The notes: generated from the sequence alone by a model not told the origin. Counted from the first letter of the stretch, positions 7,471 through 16,148 are shown. The stretch is DNA of 16,339 bases from Clostridiaceae bacterium (GCA_012511185.1 JAAZGN010000095.1:1-16339); one strand, 5' to 3'. Translations and numbers: made by a program.

Positions 7471-8208
7471 ATGAAAAAGACATGTGAAGTCATGGCATCG
7501 ACGCCATTGTTTGCCGGTTTGGACCATGAACTGTATCTTGAGTACTGCCGGGACACGCACGTCCACCTCCACGCAAAGGGCCAGCTCGTCATCATGGAAG
7601 GAGCGACCTGCCAAGGGATCGGCGTGATCATCGAAGGACAGGCGGCACGGCAGAAATTCACTCCAACAGGCGAATACACGACACTTAATCTGCTGGGACC
7701 GGGAACTGTCTTCGGCGCGGATCTTATTTTTTCATCTTACAAGCACTACCCTTACTCTCTGGAGGCCTTGACCATGGTCAAGACCATACACATCTCGCGC
7801 GAAGACCTGCTGGGATTGATCGCCAGGAGTTCACAGTTATTGCTGAATTATATGGCTTTTTTATCCGATCGTGGCCGTGAGCAGGATCAAAGGATCCATT
7901 TGTTGTCGCAGAAAACGCTCAGGCTGAAGATTGCCGGTTACCTTTTATCCTTGCTTGAGGAGCAACTTGAATTTGCGGGCAAAACCTTGCGCGAAGCCAT
8001 CGAGGTCCCGACGACCTCAGCGGTTGTCCTGCCCGTCTCAAAAGAGGTAGTGGCCCGGTTGCTCGCCATGCCGCGACCTTCATTTTCCAGAGAGCTCATC
8101 AGCATGGAAAAAGATGGCTTGATCCGCGTCAGCGGGCGCAATATCTGGCTCATGGATCTCCACAGGCTGGCTTGTGGTCTGTACGAAGACTGTGATATCG
8201 ATTTATAA
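7471..8208 (+). CDS. Crp/Fnr-family transcriptional regulator
   Basis: 245 residues. An N-terminal cyclic-nucleotide-binding-type jelly roll spans about 12-115 (GQLVIMEGATCQGIGVIIEG, LLGPGTVFGADLIF), a dimerisation helix about 118-150, and a C-terminal winged helix about 186-230 (LPVSKEVVARLLAMPRPSFS then RELISMEKDGLIRV). The Arg-Ala pair and the Glu of the CRP cAMP pocket are not evident, so the effector is probably not cAMP. Five Cys are present (C5, C26, C47, C235, C241), which leaves redox or Fe-S sensing open but unproven. The start at 7471 is set by GGAGG four bases upstream; an in-frame extension back to 7309 has no SD. It lies 78 bases before formate-tetrahydrofolate ligase, a likely target. 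Confidence 0.88.
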   Translation: MKKTCEVMASTPLFAGLDHELYLEYCRDTHVHLHAKGQLVIMEGATCQGIGVIIEGQAARQKFTPTGEYTTLNLLGPGTVFGADLIFSSYKHYPYSLEALTMVKTIHISREDLLGLIARSSQLLLNYMAFLSDRGREQDQRIHLLSQKTLRLKIAGYLLSLLEEQLEFAGKTLREAIEVPTTSAVVLPVSKEVVARLLAMPRPSFSRELISMEKDGLIRVSGRNIWLMDLHRLACGLYEDCDIDL

Positions 8209-8248
8209 GGAACAGGATAAAATGGCGCATTCGCCAGCAGAGGATATA

Positions 8249-8259
8249 GGAATAATTCC
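8249..8259. promoter_or_regulatory. Inverted repeat in the leader of the formate-tetrahydrofolate ligase gene
   Basis: GGAAT-A-ATTCC lies 27 bases before the start of the ligase gene, and a smaller hairpin TGGCG-catt-CGCCA precedes it at 8223-8236. Either could be a protein-binding site or a small leader hairpin. A motif GATAAAAT at 8216-8223 resembles a -10 box without a clear -35. Weak evidence only. Confidence 0.25.
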
Positions 8260-8286
8260 ATAAGGACCGATTAAGGAGAGGAAAAC

Positions 8287-9966
8287 ATGGGTTATAAGTC
8301 AGACATCGAAATCGCACAAGAGGCAAAAATCCTGCCCATCGACGAGATCGCCAAACGAGCCGGCATTCCAGAACAATACCTTGAGCATTACGGGAAATAC
8401 AAAGCAAAGGTATCACTCGACGCGCTCAAGGATCACGCAGATAAAAAGGGTAAGCTGGTCCTGGTGACAGCTATTACGCCGACGCCTGCAGGTGAGGGCA
8501 AGACGACAACGACCATCGGTCTGGGCGACGCGCTGACCCTGTTGGGCAAGAAATGCACCCTGGCCCTGCGCGAACCATCCATGGGGCCCGTCTTTGGGAT
8601 CAAGGGAGGAGCTGCCGGCGGTGGCTATGCCCAGGTTGTTCCCATGGAAGACATCAATCTCCACTTTACGGGAGACATGCATGCAATCGGGGCCGCCAAC
8701 AATTTGCTGGCCGCCATGGTTGACAACCACATTCAGCAGGGCAACGAGCTTGGAATCGACCCTAAGCAGATTACATGGAAGCGCGCTGTCGACATGAACG
8801 ACCGGCAATTGCGTTTCGTGATCGACGGCCTTGGCGGTCGGCTGAACGGGGTTCCGCGGGAGGACGGTTTTGAAATCACGGTCGCTTCGGAAATCATGGC
8901 TGTGTTCTGTCTTTCGACTTCACTGACCAACTTGAAAGAACGTCTCGGCAGGATCGTCATCGGCTACTCCTATGATGGAAAGCCTGTAACGGCAAAAGAT
9001 CTCAAAGCACACGGCGCCATGGCCGCCCTCTTGAGAGATGCCCTGGCACCTAACCTGGTTCAAACGCTCGAGGGAACTCCAGCTTACGTACACGGTGGAC
9101 CCTTTGCCAATATCGCGCACGGGTGCAACAGCGTGCTGGCAACGACCATGGGCTTGACCCATGCCGATTACCTGATCACGGAAGCAGGCTTCGGCGCTGA
9201 TCTGGGCGCCGAAAAATTCATCGATATCAAGTGCAGAATGGCCGGCCTGGACCCGGCCGCCATCGTTCTGGTTGCAACAGTCAGAGCGCTCAAAATGCAC
9301 GGCGGTGTCGCCAAGCGTGACCTGAAGGAAGAAAATCTCGAAGCCTTGCGGGAGGGGATGGAAAACCTGACCCAGCACGTTCGAAATGTCGCAGATGTTT
9401 TCCTTCGTCCTGTTGTCGTCGCCATTAATGCTTTCCCTGATGACACGAGGGCAGAGCTCGAGCTTGTCCGGAAGGAGTGTGAGAAGCACGGCGTCAACGT
9501 TGCCTTGTCCGAAGTGTGGGCCAAAGGCGGCAAGGGTGGCATCGAGCTGGCCGAGGAAGTCATCCGGCTGTGTGACCTGCCAGTAAAGGAACCGCTCGGC
9601 TTTGTCTACGAGGAGAGTTCGACGATCAAGGAAAAGATTGAGGCAGTCTCCAGGCGCATCTATCGTGCTGACGGTGTCGATTTCGTCGGTCCTGCTGTGA
9701 AACAGTTGAAGCAGCTGGAAGAAAACGGCTTCGGCAAGCTGCCTGTCTGTATCGCTAAAACGCAATATTCCTTCTCGGACAACCCCGCCCTGATCGGGGT
9801 ACCAAAAAACTTCCGGGTGACCGTTCGAAACCTAAAGGCTTCAGCCGGCGCTGGTTTCATTGTGGCGCTGACGGGCGAAGTGATGACCATGCCCGGACTG
9901 CCCAAGCTACCCTCCGCCGAGAAGATCGATGTCGATGAAAATGGACGTATTTCTGGCTTGTTCTAA
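8287..9966 (+). CDS. fhs: Formate-tetrahydrofolate ligase (10-formyl-THF synthetase)
   Basis: 559 residues, the family's full length. It makes 10-formyl-tetrahydrofolate from formate, THF and ATP; this is the first folate step of the methyl branch of the Wood-Ljungdahl pathway and also feeds purine and formyl-Met synthesis. The P-loop TPTPAGEGKTTTTIGLGDAL covers residues 64-83. Further signatures are REPSMGPVFGIKGGAAGGG, then EDINLHFTGDMHAIGAANNL, and GFGADLGAEKFIDIKCR. ATG at 8287 follows AAGGAGAGG with ideal spacing. The Crp/Fnr-type gene directly upstream could control it. On its own fhs does not prove acetogenesis, as many fermenters carry it. No intrinsic terminator is seen behind it. 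Confidence 0.97.
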   Translation: MGYKSDIEIAQEAKILPIDEIAKRAGIPEQYLEHYGKYKAKVSLDALKDHADKKGKLVLVTAITPTPAGEGKTTTTIGLGDALTLLGKKCTLALREPSMGPVFGIKGGAAGGGYAQVVPMEDINLHFTGDMHAIGAANNLLAAMVDNHIQQGNELGIDPKQITWKRAVDMNDRQLRFVIDGLGGRLNGVPREDGFEITVASEIMAVFCLSTSLTNLKERLGRIVIGYSYDGKPVTAKDLKAHGAMAALLRDALAPNLVQTLEGTPAYVHGGPFANIAHGCNSVLATTMGLTHADYLITEAGFGADLGAEKFIDIKCRMAGLDPAAIVLVATVRALKMHGGVAKRDLKEENLEALREGMENLTQHVRNVADVFLRPVVVAINAFPDDTRAELELVRKECEKHGVNVALSEVWAKGGKGGIELAEEVIRLCDLPVKEPLGFVYEESSTIKEKIEAVSRRIYRADGVDFVGPAVKQLKQLEENGFGKLPVCIAKTQYSFSDNPALIGVPKNFRVTVRNLKASAGAGFIVALTGEVMTMPGLPKLPSAEKIDVDENGRISGLF

Positions 9967-10013
9967 TCGGATTTGCGATTGAACTAGCGGGAATGTCATA
10001 CTGGGAAAAAGTA

Positions 10014-10019
10014 TATAAT
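10014..10019 (+). promoter_or_regulatory. Perfect TATAAT, candidate -10 box for the envelope operon
   Basis: The 145-base gap between the ligase gene and the CdaR-like gene contains TATAAT at 10014-10019. The hexamer 17 bases upstream (GAATGT) is a poor -35, so the promoter would be weak or activator-dependent. Downstream lies a short hairpin TCCGC-N10-GCGGA. Confidence 0.4.
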
Positions 10020-10111
10020 GGCCCGGTCGGGTCCGCAAAATACCAAGCGGATCCGGCTGGGTTCTGGTGCGCAGTTGTAAGCGCTTTTTACTTGAAAGCG
10101 AGGGATGGATC

Positions 10112-11215
10112 ATGAAAGATATCCAACGGGCCTTAAATGATATGGCCCCGAACCTGGGACGTCTGGTCGGGTTCGCCGATGGACAGGGGGAAGTGTTGGC
10201 CGCTTCCGATGAACAGCTTGTCGGTGGACAGGATGCCGGTGTCCGCGCAGTTCTTGCCTCGGGTGACAAACAGGTCACCGCAGGGGATCGGACCTACCGC
10301 GTTATAAAGCGGCCTGACGAAACCTATTTGATCAGTTTTTCGGATGGTACCGACAATATCGCCAAAGGGTATGCCGAACTCCTCTCACGCTGGATCAGCG
10401 CTGAACAGTGCAAACGCGATGATCATGCTGTACGCGAGCATGAGCTCAAGCAAGTTTTTTTGAAGAATGTTCTCTTCGAAAATGAATTGCCCGGAGATAT
10501 CCCGCTCAAGGCACGCGAATACCGGATCCGTTACAATGCGCGCTGGATTGTCCTGCTCGTTCATTTCAAACCGGAGGAGTTCAAAGCTTGCTTTGAGGAG
10601 TTGACGGAGTTGACAAGAGATCGCAGCGAAGATTTTATCCTGCCCATCGACGAGCAAAATATTGTCCTCATGACAGAGGCGACCGAAGAAAATCTTGAAG
10701 GTCTCGACGGATTTTTACACACTTTGACCGACAGACTGCACGAAAGAGCCATGGCTGACGTCGCGGTTGGAGTCGGTATGCCGGCTCCCACGCTGACGGA
10801 TACGGCTAAGGCCTATCAACAGGCATCGATCGCCCTGATCGTCGGCCAGATCTTCCAGGACGCGGAATCGCCCATCATGCACTACGAGAAACTGGGGCTT
10901 GGCAGGCTCATCTATCAGCTGCCCATCACACTTTGTGAGCTTTTCTTAAGAGAAGTCTTTGAGCCGGGTACCTATGAGGCGCTCGATCCTGTGACCATGG
11001 AAACCATCAACAAGTTTTTTGAAAACAATCTCAACGGAAGTGAAACATCAAGGCAGCTCTTCGTTCACCGTAATACGCTGGTCTACCGTCTCGACAAGGT
11101 GGCCAAGATCACGGGTCTTGATCTGCGGAACTTTGAAGATGCGGTTCTGTTCAAACTGGCCGATATGGTGCGCGATTATCTGGCTTATGTAGAAGAGCAA
11201 AAGACAAGCAGATAA
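10112..11215 (+). CDS. PucR/CdaR-type helix-turn-helix regulator
   Basis: 367 residues, probably cytosolic. The C-terminus carries the PucR-type HTH: FFENNLNGSETSRQLFVHRN then TLVYRLDKVAKITGLDLRNF (about 302-341), as in CdaR and PucR regulators. The middle (about 105-250) matches the GGDEF-like domain of that group (VAVGVGMPAPTLTDTAKAYQ). The N-terminal ~100 residues form a small sensor-like region with no metabolite motif I can name. ATG at 10112 is preferred (GAGGGATGG upstream) over the in-frame ATG at 10067, which lacks an SD. It is followed after 19 bases by ftsE, so it is likely co-transcribed and may regulate the division genes; that link is inference from position. Confidence 0.85.
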   Translation: MKDIQRALNDMAPNLGRLVGFADGQGEVLAASDEQLVGGQDAGVRAVLASGDKQVTAGDRTYRVIKRPDETYLISFSDGTDNIAKGYAELLSRWISAEQCKRDDHAVREHELKQVFLKNVLFENELPGDIPLKAREYRIRYNARWIVLLVHFKPEEFKACFEELTELTRDRSEDFILPIDEQNIVLMTEATEENLEGLDGFLHTLTDRLHERAMADVAVGVGMPAPTLTDTAKAYQQASIALIVGQIFQDAESPIMHYEKLGLGRLIYQLPITLCELFLREVFEPGTYEALDPVTMETINKFFENNLNGSETSRQLFVHRNTLVYRLDKVAKITGLDLRNFEDAVLFKLADMVRDYLAYVEEQKTSR

Positions 11216-11234
11216 ACGCCCTGATGGAGAGAAG

Positions 11235-12380
11235 ATGGCCTACATAGAATTTGAAAATGTCAGCAAAACATACCCGAACGGGACGCTGGCACTTCATGAC
11301 CTTTCTTTCTCAATCAACGAGGGAGAGTTTGTATTCCTGATCGGTGAAAGTGGTGCGGGGAAATCGACCGTCTTCCGTCTTCTGACCCGGGAGGAGGATC
11401 CTTCATCCGGGCGGATTATGGTGGACGGCTACGACATTGGTAAGCTTAGTGAACGTCGGGTTCCCTACCTGCGTCGCGGGATCGGTTTGATTTTCCAGGA
11501 TTTCCGGCTGATTGATACCTTGACGGTAGGTGAAAATGTATCGCTGGCCATGGAGATCATCGGGGAGTCGCCGCGTAAAATACGTCAGCGCGTCCCGCTC
11601 GTCTTATCGGTTGTTGGATTGCGCCGCAAGATTGACAACTACCCGACCGAGCTGTCGGGAGGTGAGCAGCAACGCGTATGCATTGCCCGAGCCTTAATCA
11701 ACAAGCCACGTCTGATCATCGCCGACGAGCCGACCGGAGACCTCGACCCGGTGAACGGTGAGACGGTCATGGCTTTACTGGACAGAATCAATAGGGAAAA
11801 CGGTACAACAATCATTACCTGCACGCATGACCGCGAAATTGTTGACCGCATGAACCGCCGTGTGATCGAGGTATGTGACGGTGTGCTGGCCCGTGATGAT
11901 TCACGCGGGCACTATGTGCTGGAAAGTGAGCGTAAGAACGGTCTGGGATACGCGGAGTACTGCGCCAAGCAGCAGGAATTGGCGGCAGAAGAAATCCGTC
12001 GCGAAATCGAGGAGGGCGGGGAAGCACTTCGCAGGCTTCGCGAAGAGAACGGATCCGCGCCGGATGCCCGGGTTACCAGGGAGCGCGTGAGAAAAATGAG
12101 GGAATCGGTTCGTGGTGACGATTTTTATGACCGCATGGACAAGAGTGCCTCTATGAGGAGAAACAGACCGCCGGCCCGCCAACGCAGCCGGGAGTTGCGG
12201 GAACAATTCATTGAAAGCCAAAAAGATCCGGACTCGCCCGCTACACCACCCCTGGCGTTACCTCAGACGCCGGTAATCGATGCCGACAATGAACGTCTGT
12301 CGCGTACCGGAAGGATTCCTGTCATCAAACTGAAAGGTGAAGACAAGGGTGAGGGAAAAAAGAGGAGTGATGACGCGTGA
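11235..12380 (+). CDS. ftsE: Cell division ATP-binding protein FtsE with an unusual C-terminal extension
   Basis: 381 residues; typical FtsE has about 220-230. Residues 1-228 form a standard ABC ATPase: Walker A GESGAGKST (37-45), Q-loop Q88 in FQDF, signature LSGGEQQR (140-147), Walker B LIIADEPTGDLD (160-171) and H-loop H198. The remaining ~150 residues are highly charged, with a likely helix (EEIRREIEEGGEALRRLREE), an Arg-rich part (RRNRPPARQRSRELREQF) and a Pro-rich, disordered-looking tail. FtsE drives the FtsX membrane protein to control septal peptidoglycan hydrolases. The stop overlaps the ftsX start (GTGA), so translation is coupled and the long 3' end cannot be a misread neighbour. 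Confidence 0.93.
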   Translation: MAYIEFENVSKTYPNGTLALHDLSFSINEGEFVFLIGESGAGKSTVFRLLTREEDPSSGRIMVDGYDIGKLSERRVPYLRRGIGLIFQDFRLIDTLTVGENVSLAMEIIGESPRKIRQRVPLVLSVVGLRRKIDNYPTELSGGEQQRVCIARALINKPRLIIADEPTGDLDPVNGETVMALLDRINRENGTTIITCTHDREIVDRMNRRVIEVCDGVLARDDSRGHYVLESERKNGLGYAEYCAKQQELAAEEIRREIEEGGEALRRLREENGSAPDARVTRERVRKMRESVRGDDFYDRMDKSASMRRNRPPARQRSRELREQFIESQKDPDSPATPPLALPQTPVIDADNERLSRTGRIPVIKLKGEDKGEGKKRSDDA

Positions 12381-13276
12381 AAAAGAATGAATGGCGTTAT
12401 GCCTTCAAGTCTGGATTCCAGGGATTAAGAAGGCACCCGCTTCTGTCCATCGCCTCAATCACAACATTGGCCCTAATGCTCTTTTTGATGAGCACCTTTT
12501 CCGCCTTGTCTATGAACGCCAACCATTTGTCGAAAGTGGCCTCCCAACAGCCACCGATCGAGATCACCATGCAGGTCAGCGCCACCAATGAGGAGATCGT
12601 CAATCTGGCAGAGTTTTTGCAAGGCCACGAATTCGTTGAAGACATCCAGGTCAATACACCTCAGGATAACTTTGAGCAATTCAAGCAGGAAATGGGCAAA
12701 GAAGAACTGTGGAAGGACTTTGATTACCATCTTTATATTCCTTACACTTTCAGTATCCGGCTGACCGAGCCTTCCTACGGATCGACTTTCAGTGGTGAAG
12801 TGCGGGAGTACCCCGGCGTGAAGGAAGTCCTGATGGAATCGGAATTGATGACCATGCTCGACAGTGTCAAGGGATGGACCAGGCGCGTCGGTGTGATCAT
12901 GTTCGCCATTCTGGCTGTCACCGCCTCGGTGGTGATGGCCAATACCGTAAGGATCGCCGCTTTGTCGAGAAGCCGCGAGATCCATATCATGAAATACGTT
13001 GGCTCGACAAAAGCTTTCATCCGGACCCCTTTTATTATTGAGGGAGTTGTGATTGGATTGACGGGAGCCCTGGTGGCCAGTGTCACCGCAATCCTGATCT
13101 ACGGCCGCATTGTCGCCCGGCTCAATCCTGCCTCCATCGTCTTCGATGAGTCGCAGTTTATGCTGTTGCCGGCCAATCAAATGGCAGCGAGCGTTCTCCT
13201 GATCAATCTGGTGACGGGGATCGCGCTTACCATGATCGTCAGTGCCATTTCAGTGAGAAAGTATGCCAAAGTATAA
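12377..13276 (+). CDS. ftsX: Cell division permease FtsX
   Basis: 299 residues. Four membrane spans are visible at about 22-46, 171-193, 217-242 and 270-292. A large extracytoplasmic loop (about 50-168) follows the first span, as in all FtsX proteins; in known systems this loop contacts the coiled coil of a peptidoglycan hydrolase or its activator. The REIHIMKYVGSTKAFIRTPF segment before span 3 is the family's coupling motif. It starts with GTG overlapping the ftsE stop by 4 bases. The next gene, 113 bases on, encodes just such a coiled-coil M23 protein, a likely partner. Confidence 0.93.
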   Translation: MKKNEWRYAFKSGFQGLRRHPLLSIASITTLALMLFLMSTFSALSMNANHLSKVASQQPPIEITMQVSATNEEIVNLAEFLQGHEFVEDIQVNTPQDNFEQFKQEMGKEELWKDFDYHLYIPYTFSIRLTEPSYGSTFSGEVREYPGVKEVLMESELMTMLDSVKGWTRRVGVIMFAILAVTASVVMANTVRIAALSRSREIHIMKYVGSTKAFIRTPFIIEGVVIGLTGALVASVTAILIYGRIVARLNPASIVFDESQFMLLPANQMAASVLLINLVTGIALTMIVSAISVRKYAKV

Positions 13277-13337
13277 AATTTCCGTTATGTTAAGGTTCCG
13301 TGACGAAAAGATTCTGGCGATTTTTTGAAATATCTTG

Positions 13338-13346
13338 TGATAAAAT
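13338..13346 (+). promoter_or_regulatory. Extended -10 element before the M23 peptidase gene
   Basis: TGATAAAAT is an extended -10 sequence (TGN plus TAAAAT) 44 bases before the ATG at 13390. No good -35 is seen at 17 bases, but extended -10 promoters can do without one. It would give the peptidase extra expression besides read-through from ftsEX. Confidence 0.4.
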
Positions 13347-13389
13347 GACAGGGACTGTTGTGATGGTACGGAGATTTCAAGGAGGGCAC

Positions 13390-14571
13390 ATGCAGGACCA
13401 TCGTCTTTCCAACCGACGGACCTTTCGTGTTTTGGCGGCCCTGCTGGCCGTTTTATCGGTATTATCGTTTTTCCCCTTGACGCATTCCGGCCTTTATGCC
13501 GCTTCCGGGAATAGCCAGGATAAATTGAAGGACATCCAACAGCAGCTCGAAACGGTCCGGTCAAACCGCAAGCAGCTGGCAGGACAGAAGGATAAACTCT
13601 CGGGCGACCTCGCCTATTTGGAAAAACGCAGTCAGGAGCAACGATCTTTGTATGACGCCGCCCTTGAACAAAAGGAAGCTGCGCTCATGGTGCTTGAGAT
13701 GAATCAGGCGGCATCCATCCAGGCTCAGCAAGATTACGAGAATAAGATAGAAGAATACGAGAAACGCATTGCGCAGATGTACGCATGGAACCGGCAATCC
13801 ATGATTAGCATGTTGCTTACGTCCGACAGTCTGCAGGGCTTCTTTACGACACTCCGTTTCATGAAACTGGTCACGGAGGCTGACGAACAGGCTCTTGTTG
13901 ATCTGGAAGAAGCTGCAGTGCTCGCAGAGCAGCTGGCCGGCGATGCCGAACTTCAGTACGAGGAAATGACGGAGCTGGTCAGGGAAGCTGACCAGGCCAT
14001 GAATGCCATCAGGCAGCAGGAGTCCATGACCAGGGAAGAGCTGAACAAGGTGTCCAGCTCACTCGAGATCTCACGCCAGAAAGAAGCGCAGTTGAGCCGT
14101 GATGAGCAGGCGGCCAAGGAAGCGGCTTCAAAACCGGCGGCACCTGCTGCCCAGACAGTCGCCGCCCATGTCGGTACAGCCGGCTTTATCTGGCCCATAC
14201 CCGGGCAACACAATATTTCTTCACATTTCGGCTACCGGGCCAAATACGGCCGCTTCCACTACGGGACCGACGTGACCGCGCCGCGGGGAACCAAAATTGT
14301 TGCCATGGCAAACGGCGTGGTGACCTTCGCAAGCTCGGGCTGGAATGACGGTTACGGGACCGTAGTCATGATCGACCACGGCAACGGCTACCAAACGCGC
14401 TATGCCCACCTGAACGGGCTGAACTGCAGGATGGGCCAGACGGTCAGCGCCGGTCAGGTAATCGGCTATTCGGGTAACACCGGCAATTCGACTGGCCCTC
14501 ACCTTCACTTTGAAATCCGCATGAACGGTACGCCTCACAATCCAATGAATTATTTCAAGCGTTCCGGATAG
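13390..14571 (+). CDS. Secreted coiled-coil M23 (LytM) peptidase, EnvC/PcsB-type arrangement
   Basis: 393 residues. A signal peptide (basic NRRTFR, hydrophobic core 13-30, possible cleavage near LYAAS) is followed by two coiled-coil stretches (about 42-130 and 160-245), an Ala/Pro-rich linker (246-262) and a LytM domain (265-393). All metal and catalytic positions are present: H290 and D294 (FHYGTD), H340 (RYAHL), H371 and H373 (HLHFE), so unlike E. coli EnvC it should be enzymatically active as an endopeptidase on peptidoglycan cross-links. ATG at 13390 follows AAGGAGGG. Coiled coil plus position after ftsEX suggest that FtsX controls it, as in the EnvC and PcsB/CwlO/RipC systems. Confidence 0.92.
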   Translation: MQDHRLSNRRTFRVLAALLAVLSVLSFFPLTHSGLYAASGNSQDKLKDIQQQLETVRSNRKQLAGQKDKLSGDLAYLEKRSQEQRSLYDAALEQKEAALMVLEMNQAASIQAQQDYENKIEEYEKRIAQMYAWNRQSMISMLLTSDSLQGFFTTLRFMKLVTEADEQALVDLEEAAVLAEQLAGDAELQYEEMTELVREADQAMNAIRQQESMTREELNKVSSSLEISRQKEAQLSRDEQAAKEAASKPAAPAAQTVAAHVGTAGFIWPIPGQHNISSHFGYRAKYGRFHYGTDVTAPRGTKIVAMANGVVTFASSGWNDGYGTVVMIDHGNGYQTRYAHLNGLNCRMGQTVSAGQVIGYSGNTGNSTGPHLHFEIRMNGTPHNPMNYFKRSG

Positions 14572-14604
14572 AGCGTAGCAACAATTATTGGAAGATTGAC
14601 TCAG

Positions 14605-14629
14605 ACTGCCGTGTTTTACGGCAGTTTTT
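14605..14629 (+). terminator. Intrinsic terminator after the M23 peptidase gene
   Basis: Perfect 8-bp stem ACTGCCGT / ACGGCAGT with a 5-base GTTTT loop followed by TTTTT. It separates the M23 gene from the S41 protease gene, which must therefore be reached by read-through or have its own promoter (a TAGTAT/TATCAT motif lies at 14637-14645, without a clear -35). Confidence 0.88.
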
Positions 14630-14705
14630 AATGGTGTAGTATCATTGGGGCCGACGATCTGAGTCGTAATCAATGAGCCAAAACCAAATGGCCGCGGAGG
14701 ATAAA

Positions 14706-16100
14706 ATGGAAGACCACCAGAAAAAACAAGCGGATCAATACCTGCATAGCCAGATGATTCCGGCACCGGAAGAAGAAAAGCCGAAAGAGCTAAAAGCGAA
14801 GCGCAAAGTATTCTGGCCGGTCTTCCTTGCCGTCCTGGTCACGGCCTCGGTGACCTTCGTCTTGACGGCCGCCGCCGGCTATTTGTTCTACGGCGATGCC
14901 ATCCGCAGTGCGCAGTTAAACGACGGGCAGGGGACTTCCGGTCAGACAAGCCCGGTCGAACCGGATGTGAAATGGGATGGCCAAACTCTGACATTCACAG
15001 ATGAAGAAGGGCTTGAGGAGGCATTGGAGAAATTCTCCACTGTCTACAACTTGCTTCAGGGTAATTATTACCAGGAGTTCAATGATACCGAAATGATCGC
15101 CAAGATGACCGTTGGACTGATCGATCAGATGGGTAGCCCCTATACTTTTTATCTGACTCCTGAGTACCACGAATCGGTCGAGGACTCGATGAAGGGCGAA
15201 TATGTCGGGATCGGTGCCATCGTGATGCGGGATCGTGACGGATCCTATGTGGTCAATGATATTATCCCGGACAGCCCTGCAGAAAGTGCGGGGCTCTACG
15301 TCGGTGATATTTTCGTGTCGGTCGACGGCTTTCCTGTAGCGGGCTTTGAAGATGTCGCCCAGCTGGCCGCCCACGTCCGCGGCGAAGAAGGAACCCAGGT
15401 CACCCTGGTTATTTACCGGCCGGTTGAAGACAGGGAGCGGACCCTCACCATCACCAGGCGCGGGATCACCAATGTGTCTGTCCGCTACCGCATGCTGGAT
15501 CAGGAAATCGCTTATATTCATCAGACGGAGTTCTCCGATCATGCGGCTGAGAATTTTGAAATTGCTGTTTTGGATTTGATGCAGCAAGGCGCCTCCCACC
15601 TGGTTATTGATTTGAGGAACAACGGGGGAGGTTACGCCCACGAATGCATCAACATGCTGGATGTCCTCCTGCCGCCGCTAACCGTGGCTACGGTCAAGGG
15701 CCGCGATGATGGCCTCGCCTATGAAGATGAATGGAAGACCAGGACGGCAGCACTCGTTCCCGAGGACATGAAATTCGTCATCCTGCTCAATAAGTATTCG
15801 GCGAGCGCAAGTGAGCTGTTTGCCGGAGCCATGCGCGACCTGGGAGATGCGGTGATTGTGGGCGAGCAGTCCTTTGGAAAAGGTGTCGGTACCATGATGT
15901 GGCAGCTCGCAGATCATTCCGCGGTTCAGATCACAGGATTTGAGTATTTCCTGCCCAAGGGCGAGTCAGTCGAGGGAATCGGTCTCACGCCGGACTATGT
16001 CGTTGGGCTGTCTGCGGAAGTTGAAGTGAAGGCACCCAACCAACGCAGCCTGGAGGAGGATACCCAGTTGCAAAAGGCGCTTGATCTTCTCAAGCCATGA
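14706..16100 (+). CDS. S41 family C-terminal processing protease (CtpA/CtpB type)
   Basis: 464 residues, membrane-anchored with the protease outside. A charged cytosolic N-terminus (1-34) is followed by one membrane span (about 36-62), an N-terminal helical part, a PDZ domain (about 164-250: GEYVGIGAIV, PDSPAESAGLYVGDIFVSVD) and the S41 catalytic core. The Ser is S367 in NKYSASASELFAGA and the Lys is K392 in SFGKG, 25 residues apart as in CtpB. The third residue, usually Gln in GKGxVQ, is T396 here (GKGVGT). The stretch VIDLRNNGGGY is typical. Start at 14706 is set by GGAGG six bases upstream; the earlier ATGs at 14673 and 14688 lack one. Next to ftsEX/M23 it may trim or degrade envelope hydrolases. 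Confidence 0.93.
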   Translation: MEDHQKKQADQYLHSQMIPAPEEEKPKELKAKRKVFWPVFLAVLVTASVTFVLTAAAGYLFYGDAIRSAQLNDGQGTSGQTSPVEPDVKWDGQTLTFTDEEGLEEALEKFSTVYNLLQGNYYQEFNDTEMIAKMTVGLIDQMGSPYTFYLTPEYHESVEDSMKGEYVGIGAIVMRDRDGSYVVNDIIPDSPAESAGLYVGDIFVSVDGFPVAGFEDVAQLAAHVRGEEGTQVTLVIYRPVEDRERTLTITRRGITNVSVRYRMLDQEIAYIHQTEFSDHAAENFEIAVLDLMQQGASHLVIDLRNNGGGYAHECINMLDVLLPPLTVATVKGRDDGLAYEDEWKTRTAALVPEDMKFVILLNKYSASASELFAGAMRDLGDAVIVGEQSFGKGVGTMMWQLADHSAVQITGFEYFLPKGESVEGIGLTPDYVVGLSAEVEVKAPNQRSLEEDTQLQKALDLLKP

Positions 16101-16113
16101 GACGATAAGGCGG

Positions 16114-16142
16114 TTGCATTCTCGCAATCCGTCATGTATACT
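16114..16142 (+). promoter_or_regulatory. Near-consensus sigma-A promoter driving the terminal RNA region
   Basis: TTGCAT (16114-16119), a spacer of exactly 17 bases, then TATACT (16137-16142). It lies 14 bases after the S41 protease stop and points into sequence with no protein gene, with an expected start near 16149. Confidence 0.75.
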
Positions 16143-16148
16143 TCCATC

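Noticed and set aside
8920..9765. 281-codon minus-strand ORF inside the formate-tetrahydrofolate ligase gene
   Set aside because: Antisense shadow of a highly conserved enzyme; no RBS and no family features.
10067..10111. Upstream in-frame ATG extending the CdaR-like regulator by 15 residues
   Set aside because: No Shine-Dalgarno before it, while ATG 10112 has GAGGGATGG.
12473..13180. 235-codon minus-strand ORF inside ftsX
   Set aside because: His/Asp-rich low-complexity translation typical of the antisense of a membrane protein; no domain.
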